Shown here piece by piece: positions 1 through 9,000 of a DNA stretch of 64,000 nucleotides (position 1 is its first letter; each line of letters opens with the position of its first letter). The position numbers and the translations under genes were made by a program. Origin of the DNA: Mycosarcoma maydis (Eukaryota; Basidiomycota; Ustilaginomycetes; Ustilaginales); NCBI RefSeq assembly GCF_000328475.2, contig NC_026486.1:248001-312000 (forward strand), in the 5' to 3' direction. Under the pieces are notes generated by a model. That model was not told the origin of the DNA. It worked only from the letters and a program-made list of their open reading frames with translations, and made no database searches.

Positions 1-3000
1 ACTGTTCTCGGAGCCCTCGGCCCCTGCGCAACTTCCGACATCTTCACTCAGCTCTCGGTACAACTCAGCTCCGACCTTGCGCCAAAGAATGTCGTCGACA
101 CGCGCAAAACAGCTGTGCAGCTTATTGCCATCTTTGCACGCACCTGTCCACGAAGACTCGGTCGCCGCCTCCCTGAATTCATGCCTACGATTATCGAAAC
201 AGCAAAGTACGATGACGACGAGCTGCGCGAGACTTGCCTCCAGTCCATCGAGCTCATCCTCTTACGCTGCCCGGCTGAGGTCACCCCGTTCGTGAATGCC
301 TCCATTGATCTGGCCATCACGCTCATCAAACACGACCCCAACTACGCCGGCTTTGACGATGACGAAGAGATGCGCGACGCCGACGACACCTTTGGCCAAG
401 ACGATGACGAGGATGACGACCTCATCGATGACGACTACTCCGATGACGATGACATGTCCTGGAAAGTACGACGAGCATCAGCCAAGGTCCTCAACGCAGC
501 GCTTACCAGTCGACCAGAGTTGTTGACGCAGAACGTCGGCAATGTCGCACCTATCCTAGTCACCCGCTTCTCGGAGCGCGAGGAGAGCGTCCGCCTCGAG
601 ATCCTCGACACCTTCCTCGCGTTGCTCAAGCAGATGCAGCTTTACGCCGGTGGTCCACAAGCTACTGAAGTCATGGGTTCAAGCTCGGTCTCGTCCGCGA
701 ATCAGGCGGCTGCCATCGCTGCTGCTGGCGTTCTCAAGCGCAAACGCAACGAGACTGATGCTGATCACGTCCAAGGCTCTCCGCGTAGCCAGCTCCTTGT
801 TCTCGTACCTGCTATTGCCAAGGCTCTCAATCGAGAGATCATCTCAAAGTCGATACCAACACGTCACAAGAGCTTTGTTGTGCTGCGCGAACTCGTCATT
901 GTCCTACACGGCGGTCTCGAAGCGCACATTGGCACCATCCTCGCGCATACCGAAAAGGCTCTGAAAGGCGCAGAATCAGCCGCTTCGGGAGGATCCAATC
1001 TCAAGGCAGATGTACTTGGATTCTTCCGTGTTCTAATTCTCACGCATGCACCAAAGAGCTTTGACGACCAGCTGCCTGGTCTCGTTCCCATCCTTGCTGC
1101 CTCGATCGAGGACAAACTCCACCGAAGCTGTGTCGAAGCCTTTCTCACCTGCTCGCAGCTCGTCTCGGTGCTTCGCCCCCTTGGTACGGCCGCTGCCGGT
1201 GCACATGGTGCTCGTCCCGGCCAATACAAGACATATCTGTTGCAGATCTACGCTGCCACTGTGGCGCGACTCAACCGCCTCGACTCGGACCAGGAAATCA
1301 AGGAGCGCGGTATCGCCTGTCTCGGTGTTTTGCTTGCCCACGCCGGTGACGATCTCGCAGAGAAGCACCGTGAGTGCTTTGACCTTCTCACGGCTCGCCT
1401 AACAAATGAGGTGACGCGCTTCATCACGGTCAAAGTCATTACTCAGATTGCTGCCTCTCCGATTTGCGCAGGTGCAGCGTTCGATGCCTTTTTACGCGAC
1501 TCGATCTCCGAGGTCGCAACGCTTTTGCGCAAGTCGAACCGCCAGCTGCGTCTAGCGGCTTTTGATTGCCTTACAGCTGCCCTGTCCCGCTCTTCTACAA
1601 AATTGGACACAGCTTCGTCCAATTTGATCCTGGCCGAGGTGCAGCCGTTGATCAACACTGATATGGACATGAATCTGCTTCCGCACATCCTGCGCAGTGT
1701 CAACCTGATCCTGCTCAATGATCCAGCAACGCGCGAGCCGGTCCGTGTGTCGGTGCTGCCACACATCTACTCTGTGCTCAGTCTACCCATCGCACAAGGA
1801 CTGGCGATGGAGTCGCTACTCGAATTTTTGCGACTTTATGCCGGCGCTCAACCAGCCTCTGCACCCGAGACGGTAGAGGAGCTACTTGCTGCTCTTGAGG
1901 CCGCAAAGGGCTCTGTCAGTGGTACACACGTATATTCGACTGTATCGCGCTGCATCGGAGCCGTGTGCACGGTTTCCGACGCCGCGAGTGTCAATGTCGC
2001 TGCCCAAGCGACGGCAACGCTCGAAAGTTCGAGCAACAAGGACACAGACGTGTACTTTGCCTTGCTGTTGCTGGGAGAGCTTGGTCGATCCAACGACTTT
2101 TCCACCCATGCTGGACTGCTCGACCGCGTCCTGCGCTTCTATACAGCCGACTCGGAGGAAGTCAAGATGGCAGCTGCATTTGCGGTCGGCAATATGGCCG
2201 TAGGTGCGCTTGCGGTCTTCTTGCCCGCGATCGAGCAACATGTTCGCGCTCGCTCGGACGACAAGGCGTCGAGTCATCGGTTCCTGTCATTGCATGCACT
2301 CAAGGAGCTCATCACGCACGGATCTGGCGAGCAGCTCGCTGTTGTGGCCGACCAGGTCTGGCCGGTGCTGTTCGAGGCATGCGAGACCAAGGAGGAAGGC
2401 GTGCGCTCGATCGGTGCTGAATGTCTTGCGCGCTTGACACTGAGCGAGCCGATAAAGTTCCTTGCGCTCTTGCAGGAACGACTGCGCTCGCCTTCCGCTT
2501 CGGTGCGCGCGACGGTGCTTGCAGCAATTCGCTTTACGCTCTCTACCGAGTCTTCAGCGGCGTACGACGAGCTACTGGCGCCGGCGCTGGTTGACTTCCT
2601 CGCTCTGCTCAGCGATCCCGAGCTCGAAGTTAGGCGCAATGCAACATTCGCTCTGAACTCGGCAGCGCACAACAAACCGTATCTGATTCGTGATCATCTC
2701 GTCACGCTTCTCCCTTTGCTTTATGCTGAGACGCATGTACGCACCGAATTGCTGCGAAAGGTTTCTATGGGGCCTTTCCAAATCGTGACCGATGACGGAC
2801 TGGATCTACGCAAAAACGCATACGAGACCATGTACCAACTTCTCGACTCGCTCTGGTCGCGTCTGCATCTGCCGGATTATCTGGACCGCGTCATTGCCGG
2901 GCTGTCGGATTCGGACGACGGCATCAAGACGCTGTGCTACCTGATGATCATCAAGCTGGTCGAGTTGCGATCGAGTGTTGTGCGCACAGTGCTCGGTGCA

Positions 3001-3300
3001 AGGTTGGAAGAGCTCGCCGAGCCAGTGGGAGCGACGCTGAGGAGTAAGTTGAAGGACACGGCTACCAAGCAGGAGATCGAAAAGCAGGTCGAGCTCCAGA
3101 GGTTCATCTATAAAATGCTCGTCGTGCTCACGAGGGAGCTCGATGGCGTAGTGAGCAGTGTGGGGACGCCGAAATTCGGCGCTTTGGTGCACGAGGCAAA
3201 GTGTGGAACAGCCACTGCGCTCGTAGGCGCAGGAGCACAGTCGGCTCAACCAGGCGCGCTCTGGAGGGAGATCGAGGCGTCGTTGGCTTCTTCTTCATAA
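1..3300 (+). CDS. CAND1: CAND1 (cullin-associated NEDD8-dissociated protein 1), 5'-truncated
   Basis: The frame is open from base 1 with no start codon, so the N-terminus lies outside the window; 1099 codons remain of a family usually near 1230 residues, so roughly 130 residues are missing. CAND1 is an all-HEAT-repeat solenoid that wraps unneddylated cullin-RBX1 and exchanges SCF substrate receptors. The diagnostic features are HEAT-like helical repeats throughout, the long acidic loop (about 375-455 bp, Asp/Glu runs) followed directly by the conserved MSWKVRRASAKVL block, and a C-terminal TIP120 domain (about 2750-3200 bp: GPFQIVTDDGLDLRKNAYETM, LPDYLDRVIAGLSD). A CSN subunit (CSN7) lies 45 kb away; both act on cullins, but this distance implies no operon-like link. 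It converges on the next gene with a 143-bp spacer. Identification is firm. Confidence 0.95.
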   Translation, partial: TVLGALGPCATSDIFTQLSVQLSSDLAPKNVVDTRKTAVQLIAIFARTCPRRLGRRLPEFMPTIIETAKYDDDELRETCLQSIELILLRCPAEVTPFVNASIDLAITLIKHDPNYAGFDDDEEMRDADDTFGQDDDEDDDLIDDDYSDDDDMSWKVRRASAKVLNAALTSRPELLTQNVGNVAPILVTRFSEREESVRLEILDTFLALLKQMQLYAGGPQATEVMGSSSVSSANQAAAIAAAGVLKRKRNETDADHVQGSPRSQLLVLVPAIAKALNREIISKSIPTRHKSFVVLRELVIVLHGGLEAHIGTILAHTEKALKGAESAASGGSNLKADVLGFFRVLILTHAPKSFDDQLPGLVPILAASIEDKLHRSCVEAFLTCSQLVSVLRPLGTAAAGAHGARPGQYKTYLLQIYAATVARLNRLDSDQEIKERGIACLGVLLAHAGDDLAEKHRECFDLLTARLTNEVTRFITVKVITQIAASPICAGAAFDAFLRDSISEVATLLRKSNRQLRLAAFDCLTAALSRSSTKLDTASSNLILAEVQPLINTDMDMNLLPHILRSVNLILLNDPATREPVRVSVLPHIYSVLSLPIAQGLAMESLLEFLRLYAGAQPASAPETVEELLAALEAAKGSVSGTHVYSTVSRCIGAVCTVSDAASVNVAAQATATLESSSNKDTDVYFALLLLGELGRSNDFSTHAGLLDRVLRFYTADSEEVKMAAAFAVGNMAVGALAVFLPAIEQHVRARSDDKASSHRFLSLHALKELITHGSGEQLAVVADQVWPVLFEACETKEEGVRSIGAECLARLTLSEPIKFLALLQERLRSPSASVRATVLAAIRFTLSTESSAAYDELLAPALVDFLALLSDPELEVRRNATFALNSAAHNKPYLIRDHLVTLLPLLYAETHVRTELLRKVSMGPFQIVTDDGLDLRKNAYETMYQLLDSLWSRLHLPDYLDRVIAGLSDSDDGIKTLCYLMIIKLVELRSSVVRTVLGARLEELAEPVGATLRSKLKDTATKQEIEKQVELQRFIYKMLVVLTRELDGVVSSVGTPKFGALVHEAKCGTATALVGAGAQSAQPGALWREIEASLASSS

Positions 3301-3332
3301 TCAGTCTACACCAACTTGGCCTCAGACGCACA

Positions 3333-3360
3333 TTCGTGATTCGTGATTCACAGTTCGCGG
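3333..3360. repeat. Short AATCGTG/CACGATT-type repeat between convergent genes
   Basis: Two and a half copies of the ATTCGTG unit sit in the 143-bp spacer between the stop codons of CAND1 and the PCI-domain gene. This is the first instance of the dispersed heptamer family that recurs in most intergenic spacers of this window. Confidence 0.7.
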
Positions 3361-3443
3361 ATGCACACAAAGGAATGACTACATCTTTAACGGCTTAGCG
3401 CTGATATGAGAGTTGGTGCACGGTGGTATTTTGAATCAGAATG

Positions 3444-4808
3444 TCAAGTGGTTGCGATAGCCACGGTTCGCAAGGCGGGGAAAGCGTCTTTAGCGCTCAG
3501 TACGAGCACACCTCGCTCGTGCGCGATGTATCCTTTGACGTAGCCTTTGTAGATCAGGGTTGCGAGGATCCATTCGAGCTCCTTGATTGAGTACTTGAGC
3601 CGAATGAGGTCGGTGGATGTAGCGTGGTGGAGGAGAGTGAGGGTGAGTCTGGTAGGTCTTGTATTGGTGGGGTTGAGTGGTAGGCTGAGCCAGATGGTTT
3701 TGAGGAGCGTGCGGAGCGTTGCGTCTCGGGCGCGTTCGATGGCGATGTACGTGCCGCGTTTGACGAGCGAGGATTCTATGGTTGGGTTTGCAAGCGCTTG
3801 GTCGAACGCTTTGACGTCGCCGGTTCGGAGCGCGCGTGTGAAGGGCTGATAGACGGCGAGTTTTCGACCGATCGGCGTGGTGGGATCGAGCAGCGACGGA
3901 TGTGGTAGCGACCCCTTGAGCAGCTTCACAGGGATCAGGTAGGTTAAGATTAGGCCCTGGTTGATCAGTGCGCATCGATGACACATTTGTAGGCTTGCTT
4001 GCAACTCGAGCTCGGCGTGATCGTACTCCTCGTTGAGGAAGGCTAGTACTCCGACGTAGTATCGGAACGTGACTTGTTGGCTGCGCGGGTACGCACACAG
4101 GTCCGGGAGATCCGCTGCGTTGATCGCCCTCAAGATGTTGCGACACAGACCGACGCTCTTGAGGCGGAAATACGTCTTGAATACCATGCCGACCACTTCG
4201 TATGTTCCCCATTTGCGCGATTCGTGCATGTCTGCATTCCGATCCGCTATGCACGCGCTAAACGCCTTGTTGAGCTGTCGGGCGCACTCCTCCAAGCGCT
4301 TGTTGGGTTGCGTGCTTCGGGTTGGTGCCCAAGTGTTGGACACGCTCGCAATGTGTGCGGCCGAGTCCGCCTGCACTGCCAACCATCGAAGATTAAGGCA
4401 CAGGATCCGCAACAGTGGCAAAGCCCACCTTCCCGGCGTCAACGTCGAAAAGTAGCGCACAAACGCGCTCACCACCGAGTTGTACGCATCAAACGCTTCA
4501 CCGAGCCTCTCGGAGCGCGTTTTGCCCTCGCCATCCACCGCATCGCTCGCGCTAGCCGGCAGCGACGACGCAAGCGAAAAACTGTACAGCGACCTCAGGT
4601 GATTCACGCACATGTCTTCCCATGGCGACCCCAGGTACCCGGAACACTTGCGAAGCGAACATATCATCCCACCCGGACGCACATCGCCCAGTTCTAGCAA
4701 AGCCGACGCAGCCACACCTCCCCCAATAGCAAACAGCTCCGCCAGCGCGTGCCCGTCGCAAGCCTGACAAGCCGTGATCACCGCATCCGCAAATATGGAC
4801 GGTTTCAT
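3444..4808 (-). CDS. PCI-domain protein of the PCID2/Csn12/Thp1 family
   Basis: A 454-residue intronless ORF. The family comprises human PCID2, yeast Thp1 (TREX-2 mRNA export) and Csn12. Visible family features are the WEDMCVNHLRSLY segment (about residues 63-75), ALPLLRILCLNLRWLA (about 128), SRKWGTYEVVGMVFKTYFRL with LCRNILRAI (about 203-235), RSQQVTFRYYVGVLAFLNEEYDHAE (about 246), INQGLILTYLIPVKLLKG (about 285), and the C-terminal winged-helix end ILATLIYKGYVKGYIAHE followed by a conserved PFPAL-like motif. The end matches PCID2 most closely. The protein probably acts in nuclear mRNP export or transcription-coupled processes. Which of the two paralogue groups it belongs to (PCID2/Thp1 or Csn12) cannot be settled by eye. 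The start is the only sensible ATG. Confidence 0.88.
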   Translation of the reverse strand: MKPSIFADAVITACQACDGHALAELFAIGGGVAASALLELGDVRPGGMICSLRKCSGYLGSPWEDMCVNHLRSLYSFSLASSLPASASDAVDGEGKTRSERLGEAFDAYNSVVSAFVRYFSTLTPGRWALPLLRILCLNLRWLAVQADSAAHIASVSNTWAPTRSTQPNKRLEECARQLNKAFSACIADRNADMHESRKWGTYEVVGMVFKTYFRLKSVGLCRNILRAINAADLPDLCAYPRSQQVTFRYYVGVLAFLNEEYDHAELELQASLQMCHRCALINQGLILTYLIPVKLLKGSLPHPSLLDPTTPIGRKLAVYQPFTRALRTGDVKAFDQALANPTIESSLVKRGTYIAIERARDATLRTLLKTIWLSLPLNPTNTRPTRLTLTLLHHATSTDLIRLKYSIKELEWILATLIYKGYVKGYIAHERGVLVLSAKDAFPALRTVAIATT

Positions 4809-5324
4809 CCTCCTGTGTCAACCGAGTTGTTTGACCAACGTCCATCCGACCAGTGTGGTGCAAGAGCCATCCCAAGATCCCTCCACCCAAACACACTCAA
4901 CAACCCCAAACGTATTGGTGAATTTCGGAAATCGGGACTGGTCTTGATCCCCGATTCGTGAACGTGTCTCCCTTTCTTCCTCGACACGATTCACGATTAC
5001 CACACCGCGTCTGGCACCACCATCACAACTTGAAACTGCCTCAAAGATCACGGCTGAGCATCGAAACAACATCCTCGCCATTCAAAGGCAAATCAATACA
5101 AACAAAAACAGGAAACACTACAAACATCCGCTGCCGTTTGTCAGGAAGACCCCACAAATTCGCACGCCTGCTTCGTGCTTGGGCCTCCCTCGACGATCGT
5201 AGTCGAAACAATGAATACACACATGTGGGCGGAATCAGGATCCGTACGAAAAAGCGGTCTTTTCAGATCATCGGCAGCCGCAGCAATGTCGAGCAGGTAG
5301 GTGTGACGTGACTCCCCGATAGAT
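4809..5324. other. Intergenic spacer, promoter of the PCI-domain gene
   Basis: About 515 bp lies between the PCID2-type start codon and the end of the next reading frame on the same strand. It should hold the PCID2-type promoter. It contains a single ATTCGTG copy near 4954 and no other supportable gene or structured element. Confidence 0.5.
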
Positions 5325-6020
5325 CTAGCGCAGAAGCTCGTTGAGCACGAGTGCAGATATCGGAGTGGCTGAGTTGCGAAATCTCGCTAGACGGACGAGG
5401 ACGATGACGCGCAAGATGATGCGGATCATGGCGCGTACAAGCACAAGGTGGCTGTACGTTGATAGCACCACATCCGCTCCACGCGGCCATGTTGACGCTT
5501 CTTGGGTGGCGAGTGTGGCGGCGGACGCGTTCAGGAGTGAGTCCAGGAGTCCTCCGACACTGGTCGTGGTGATGGTAGACGTGGTGGCAAAGGCAGCCAC
5601 TGCCTCAGCGACCAGTGCGGTTCTGTTGCTCGTGTAGGTCGCAGCGGTCGCTTTTCTTGCGGCTGCTTGCGAGCCTGCGGAGTGCAACGTGTCCTGTGGC
5701 TTGGTGGGGCTCCCCGGTGAAACGTGGCTCGAAAGCCATTGTACCGCGTCCCACGAAGTCAGACCGCGCTTCGTCTCCCGTTTGCCACCATCATCCACAT
5801 CGTAAACATCATCATGCGCCTTGGGCTGCTTCTGCTGTCGTCGCGAAGCCATCATGTCTGCTGCTGAAGTCATCACCTGCTGCCGTTGCTGCTGCTGCTG
5901 CTGTTGAATCTGAACGAGCTTTTCGTACCTACCTCGGATCCTGCTATTGAGCTTATCGCCTTGGCTCGCTCGTCTGCCTTTCCTTGCCTGTGTGCGTAGC
6001 CACTGTAGCAGGCGCTTTAA
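5325..6020 (-). CDS. Open -1-frame extension of the large serine-rich gene, or a separate small gene (182 aa from the ATG at 5873)
   Basis: This frame is open for 232 codons immediately behind the stop of the 1977-aa gene upstream, in its -1 frame. It looks protein-like: a basic stretch (LKRLLQWLRTQARKGRR), seven Gln then RQQ (about 5878-5905), an acidic VYDVDDG patch, Ala/Thr/Ser-rich linkers and a hydrophobic/basic end (LVLVRAMIRIILRVIVLVRL). The first ATG in frame is at 5873, giving a 182-aa protein with a 5' leader of at most about 140 bp. The open frame runs unbroken through the upstream gene's stop, and begins exactly at an AAATTTT heptamer (6020-6026). I therefore consider a joined product more likely than an independent gene, made either by -1 frameshifting or because a T is missing from the assembly. 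I recognise no domain. Confidence 0.45.
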   Translation of the reverse strand, partial: LKRLLQWLRTQARKGRRASQGDKLNSRIRGRYEKLVQIQQQQQQQRQQVMTSAADMMASRRQQKQPKAHDDVYDVDDGGKRETKRGLTSWDAVQWLSSHVSPGSPTKPQDTLHSAGSQAAARKATAATYTSNRTALVAEAVAAFATTSTITTTSVGGLLDSLLNASAATLATQEASTWPRGADVVLSTYSHLVLVRAMIRIILRVIVLVRLARFRNSATPISALVLNELLR

Positions 6021-9000
6021 AAATTTATCACCACCGCATACACTGCGCCCGTGAATCCAGCAAACACCAACACGCCGGACAAGATAGCTGCCACTCGGTT
6101 AAGCAGCACGTATCGCTCGAGGTCTTTCCACGCCATGCCCACGTTCGTCTTGGTCGCCACAGCCACTTGGGAGCCTATGTTCGTTCTCGGTTCTGCTGCA
6201 ACTAGCTTGGGCTCGGCCGCAGAAACATCAGTGGTGGTGCCGTCCGACGAAGACATCTGAGGCGAGGGCGAGGGCGAAAATGCGTGGTCGTGCTCATGCT
6301 CGTTTGCCGGGTATCCGGCAAATATTCGACTTCGACGAGGCTCTTCCACCTCAGGCAAAGGCTTCATGTCGCGGTTGTGGTGCCACACATTTCCAAACGT
6401 GGGATGCGGCTCCTGTACAGTGCGTACAGGCGACTGATAGAAGCTCACTTGCGGGTTGGTGTCGAGCAACGTTCCCAGGCTTCGTGTCTTGCTCTTGCGC
6501 GTCTTGCTCGGAGGTGGCTGGTTCGGGTCACCATTGGTCGTCTGAGCGCTGTTGCTTGTGCCAACTGACGAAGCAGCATAAGACATTGTCGATGGCATAC
6601 CAGCCAGTCCCAGTCCGGAACCGCTTTCTCCGGCACCCACGCCTCGCCAAGCTGGATCGTGACTCAATCCGCCGAAGGCGGTCGAGCTTGCGCCCATGTT
6701 GGGACTCGGGTTGGCTGAAGCTTGCATGCTCGGCTCGTGCTGCCAAACATCTACCTTGCTCCGCACACGTGCATCATCGGTGGAAGGGTGTCGAAGTTGG
6801 CCATCTGGCGTGAGGTACCAGCCACCAATCATCCATAGCCAGGGCATGCCGAGGAAGCCCGCCCAGAACATGTTTTTGCTCGGTGTGTTGCTGTCCAGCA
6901 GCGATGTCGGGGTGGCAAAGAAGCTATGTCCGCCAGCAGCGGCGTACTGACTTGTGCGACGCTTGGTTCGACTTCCGTGTTCCATGGAAGGCGGCTGGTC
7001 CTGCAAGCTGTACTGCACGGAGAAACTACCCGAAGCACGGTGACGGTGCTGCTGGTCACGGGTGAAGATCGAGACTGTAGGCTGTGCTTCGTCCTCGTGA
7101 TCGTAGCGATGCTGATGGCCGTCATCGGCAAAGCGTGCGGAACGAGTGCGCCGGTGCAGCTTGGCTTCCTTCTTCTCTGGGCTGATACCAAAGTCACCAA
7201 GTTCGGTGGTGGGCCGCGCAGCCATGCTTTCGTTCTGGGCGTAGTGTACGTGATCAAGACGGCCGCTAGCATAAGACCAGCAGGTGTCGGGCGCATCGGG
7301 CATGGGCGTGTGAAAGCTCTCCCCCATATCTTGTGCAAGCTCGTCGCCTCTGAACGCCATTCCTTGAGCGGCGAGACGTCGCATCTCGTCGCTTGCTCGG
7401 TCGAGCGCAGATACGGTAAGGCCGTGCTCTTGGATCGAGTTAGCAGCCGAAGCTGGAGTTTGGCGGTGCGGAATGGCGTTGTTGGAGAGCATGAGTGGAA
7501 TATGGTTGGTCGACGACGGACCAGCCATTGCTTGACTTGCTCCGTGTAGATGCTGATGTTGCTGCGAGCTGGACCTTGCGCCCCAGTCTTGCGGCTCGAA
7601 GGCCATACGAGGCGTAAAGCCGGATGGGCTCTCTTGCATTCGAGGAGAACGCAACGCGTCAAGCCATGCTCGTTCTGGAGCACCTGTTGCCGCCGACGAC
7701 GACGATAGGGGGATTTCATTGGTTGCTGTGGCACGCTCCTTGCCACCAAACATGGTCAATGACATCCGTTTGTTGTTAACGCTCGGGGCTCGCGAGAGGC
7801 CACCGTGACGAGTCGACAAGACTGCGTTGTGGGATTCACAGGCCTCGTTGGCCTTGTCGGTAACATAGACCAAGCGAGGAGACTCGACAGCGTTTGTGTT
7901 GGAAGTGATGTATCCGATACCTGAATTGCGCTTCTTCTGGCGCTCGGCGGCACTCATGCGGCGCAGCCTCTTCAGTGCATCGATGCGTTCCTTCTCGCGC
8001 TCCTCGGCTGAGAGATCGGCACGATCCATGCTCTCCTCGGGAGTACGTTCGGCAATGAGCCCTTCCTCGACCGGAGCAGGGATCTGATGCGAACCATTGA
8101 GCAAACGCAGGGCCACAGCACGAGTATCCTTCTCTGCCACCTCATCTTCTTCGCCCGGAGTAGGAGAACGAAGTCTCTGTCGCGAGGTATCAAGCTGGGA
8201 TCGTCCACTGCTCTGACGCTTCTCCACTAAAGACAGAGGACGGAACGAGCCGCGGGAAGCAGTCCTCTCGCTCTTGGAGACTGATGCTCGCGCTTGCTGT
8301 TCCGAGTTGCCGCCGCTTCGCTCTCCGGTACTGTTGTTGGCCAGCTCGAGATCAACACTGCGGTCGCCTAAAATAGCCCCAACGTTGAAGGAGGTGCGTC
8401 TGGGAGATGTCACGGAGCTCCACAACTTGCTAACCCATTGGCCAGCTTTTGCACCTTCGGTGCTCTTGTTCGCTTCGTCAGATTCGAGCATCACTTCGGT
8501 CTCGAGCCCACCATCGTCGAGGTCAACGTTGACAAACTTGACATCGGTGCTGTCGTGCCGCATGCCAAGTCCCAAAGTCTGAGCGGCGTTGTTTTCTCGG
8601 CTTCGACGTGCGCCGCGACGCCATCCGATGCTGCCCGTCTTGGACTTGCCGGTCAGGTCGAGGAGTCGTTCTGCGTTGCTGTTGTTGGGCAGAGGAGCAG
8701 GGGTGGCATTGTAGACAAACGCAGAGATGGAAGAGGCAATACTTTGGGAAGAGACATGGGTTCGATCGGTCGCAATTTGTGCGCGATGCACCGTCACATC
8801 AGTCTGAGCCTGCACGGGCCCATTGATCAGCGTGGTCAGGCCGCCTGAAGCGCCGCTGCCAACCTCTTTGCCGCTTGCGGTTCGAGGAGAACGACAGTCG
8901 TTCGGCAGGAGAGGACTCGGACCGCCCGCAAGCTCGAGTCCAAGGCCATGAGCAAGGTTCTGACGGCTTTCACGTGTCAACAAAACCTCTTTGGACCTAG

